64,000 nucleotides of DNA from Roseiarcus sp963806935. GTDB taxonomy: Bacteria > Pseudomonadota > Alphaproteobacteria > Rhizobiales > Beijerinckiaceae. The stretch's first letter is position 1; each line of letters opens with the position of its first letter. Below the pieces are notes generated by a model. That model had not been told where the DNA came from. It did not search any database and saw nothing but the letters and a program-made list of their open reading frames with translations. Shown here one piece after another: positions 62,483 through 64,000 of the stretch. The DNA lies in NCBI GenBank assembly GCA_963806935.1, contig CAWEAT010000008.1:1-64000 (forward strand), read 5' to 3'. The position numbers and the translations under genes are program-made.

Positions 62483-63334
62483 TCAACGCCGCGGTTCACG
62501 CCCGCGAATCCGGTCGAAGCCCTGCTTTATCGCGGCGAAACGCGCTTCGACCAGCGGCTCGAACTCGACGTCCGTGAAAATGTACGGCCAATCGTTTTCG
62601 ATCCCTTCGCGCACAAGCTCGCCGACATACGACGGATCGACCCCATGCGAGACGCGGTCCTGAATGAACTTGAACATCTCCGAAGATCGCATCGCGGCCA
62701 ATCTGTCCTCGGACGGGCGATTAAAGCGTGTCGGCAGGTTGCGCAACGAGCCCATGATCTGGGTCCGGACGAACCCGGGGCAGAGCACCGACATCCCGAT
62801 CCCGCGCGGAGCCAGTTCGCCGCGCAGGCCCTCCGATAGAGCGACGACGCCATATTTGGATACGTTGTACGGGATTGTGCTGCCCGCGGAGACCAGCCCC
62901 GCAATAGAGGCCGTCGACACGATGTGCCCACCCTCGCCGTGCTGCTCGATCATCGGGCCGAAAATCTCGATGCCCCAGATGACCGCCATAAGATTGACGC
63001 CCAGCGTCCATTCCCATCCCGAGTCAGTCCAGGCCGGGTAAGGTTCGCCGCCGCCCACGCCTGCATTGTTGACGAGAACGTGCACCTTGCCGTAGCGGGC
63101 GATCGTGGCGTCGGCCGCTGCCTGGAGCTCCGGCTTGAGCGACACGTCGGCCTTCACGCCGTCGACATCGGCGTTGGTGCGCTTCAGTCCCTCGACGGCC
63201 TGGGCGAGGGCCGCTTCCTCGACGTCGCAGAGCATAACTTTCATGCCCGACTGCGCCAGGGCGCCGGCGATCCCGAGCCCGATGCCAGAGGCGGCGCCGG
63301 TGACGAACGCGGTCTTTCCCGCGAGCTCTTTCAT
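62483..63334 (-). CDS. short-chain dehydrogenase/reductase (SDR)
   Basis: A 283-residue classical SDR. The cofactor motif is 'TAFVTGAASGIGLGIAGALA', followed by 'KVHVLVNNAGVGGGEP', the Ser and Tyr-x3-Lys of the active site in 'STASIAGLVSAGSTIPYNVS' and 'YNVSKYGVVALSEGLRG'. An acidic residue after the second strand ('VMLCDVEEA') suggests NAD preference. ATG 63334 has AGGA upstream and starts with the usual 'MKELAGK'; 63376 is also possible. The substrate is unknown. It stands between the RNase J gene and mce, where the conserved gene order normally has no SDR. Confidence 0.9.
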   Translation of the reverse strand: MKELAGKTAFVTGAASGIGLGIAGALAQSGMKVMLCDVEEAALAQAVEGLKRTNADVDGVKADVSLKPELQAAADATIARYGKVHVLVNNAGVGGGEPYPAWTDSGWEWTLGVNLMAVIWGIEIFGPMIEQHGEGGHIVSTASIAGLVSAGSTIPYNVSKYGVVALSEGLRGELAPRGIGMSVLCPGFVRTQIMGSLRNLPTRFNRPSEDRLAAMRSSEMFKFIQDRVSHGVDPSYVGELVREGIENDWPYIFTDVEFEPLVEARFAAIKQGFDRIRGREPRR

Positions 63335-63455
63335 CGGGTTTTCCTGGGTCAGGAGCAAGTTATCAATGTCGCGCAAGACCTATCGCGGTCATCCGCGAAT
63401 GACAACCGAAGTACGCCGTCTTCGATGAGGTTCGGAATTCGGCGGAGCCCCCGAG

Positions 63456-64000
63456 CTAAACTTCGACCACCAGCACATGCACCTGCGGTTTCTTGCCCCA
63501 GACGGCGTTGACCGAGTTGCGCACCGCGCGCTCAATGGCGCTCGATACGACATCGGGGTCGCGCCGCTTGCCCGGCGGCAGGCCCTCGAAGGCCTCGAAG
63601 ATCGCGTCGTCGATCAGGGCGTCGATCGCCGCCCCTTCGCGCGTGCGCTCGGGGAGGCCCGCGATCATCACGTCCGGGTCGCCGGCCATTTCGCCCTTCG
63701 GGGTGAGCGCGAGCGCGATCGAGACGACGCCGGCAAAGGCGAGCCGGCGGCGCTGGCCGACGCTTTCCTGGTCTGCCGGCAGGAGAATCGCGCCATCCTT
63801 CAGCCGCCGCCCGCTCGCGACCCTGCCAATCGCCGAAACGTCGCCGGGGGCGAGGCGGATCAGATCGCCGTCGAAGGCGCGCAAGACCTGCGGCGCCCCC
63901 TGAGCAACCGCGAATGCGGCATGCTCGCTCAGGTGCAGAGGCTCGCCATGCGCCGGCACCGCAATCCTGGGGCGGATCCAGCCATACATTTTCGCCATCT
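63456..64000 (-). CDS. ribonuclease J, C-terminal part (cut by window edge)
   Basis: Only the last 180 or so residues are inside the window. The beginning, 'YGWIRPRIAVPAHGEPLHLS', is the final motif of the metallo-beta-lactamase/beta-CASP core of RNase J. It is followed by 'LIRLAPGDVSAIGRVASGRR' and the small C-terminal domain ending in 'WGKKPQVHVLVVEV'. RNase J is a 5'-to-3' exo- and endoribonuclease of mRNA and rRNA. The position next to mce matches the alphaproteobacterial order. Confidence 0.9.
   Translation of the reverse strand, partial: MAKMYGWIRPRIAVPAHGEPLHLSEHAAFAVAQGAPQVLRAFDGDLIRLAPGDVSAIGRVASGRRLKDGAILLPADQESVGQRRRLAFAGVVSIALALTPKGEMAGDPDVMIAGLPERTREGAAIDALIDDAIFEAFEGLPPGKRRDPDVVSSAIERAVRNSVNAVWGKKPQVHVLVVEV

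Overview
This is a GC-rich, densely coded 64 kb stretch of chromosome from an alphaproteobacterium, most likely a member of the Hyphomicrobiales. Supporting genes are an aerobic BluB, SdhE next to mfd, a ferredoxin/FNR pair, RNase J close to methylmalonyl-CoA epimerase, and small proteins with the 'FPASDPP' signature. The family is less certain; a Beijerinckiaceae-like soil bacterium is a guess.

Layout. 1-6.4 kb: an IS5-type transposase, a small unrecognised gene, a membrane-domain/esterase fusion frame, a periplasmic glucan biosynthesis gene and an outer-membrane barrel. 6.5-16.1 kb: tRNA-Phe, a remnant of an MFS transporter, then a xylan/xylo-oligosaccharide block (GH10 xylanase, sugar ABC importer without ATPase, ROK regulator, Gfo/Idh dehydrogenase, ThuA, GH43 xylosidase). 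16-18 kb: two transglutaminase-like genes. 18-21 kb: a ribose/fructose-type ABC importer. 21-30 kb: mixed metabolism and redox genes (flavin monooxygenase, CobB, RMD1/DUF155, cupin, BluB, OprB porin, methyltransferase, FNR + [2Fe-2S] ferredoxin, Hpt). 30-36.5 kb: one giant membrane-anchored protein of about 2,090 residues with 11-residue periodicity. 36.5-42 kb: CDF exporter, MatB, PhzF, MFS and DeoR in one direction, facing a class II aldolase. 43-48.4 kb: an intergenic stretch with dispersed repeats and a perfect parS site, then xdhC-xdhB-xdhA. 48.5-52.3 kb: thrS, a PPOX protein, acylphosphatase and two small conserved proteins. 52.5-55.9 kb: a single-gene SIR2-STAND-TPR protein, the best candidate for an anti-phage defence gene. 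55.9-64 kb: mfd, sdhE, ycaQ, an EamA transporter, methylmalonyl-CoA epimerase, an SDR enzyme and the C-terminal end of RNase J.

How the genes work together. The xylanase, OprB-type porin, two sugar importers, xylosidase and sugar dehydrogenase make a plausible route from extracellular xylan to cytoplasmic sugars, with the ROK protein as local regulator. The three xdh genes form a complete xanthine dehydrogenase set.

Quality warning. At least 19 single-base frame changes break 14 otherwise intact genes. They include housekeeping genes (thrS, mfd, mce), and each restored length is an exact multiple of three at the family's normal size. They are far more likely sequence errors than real pseudogenes. 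Broken genes are annotated over their full inferred span, with the break positions given.
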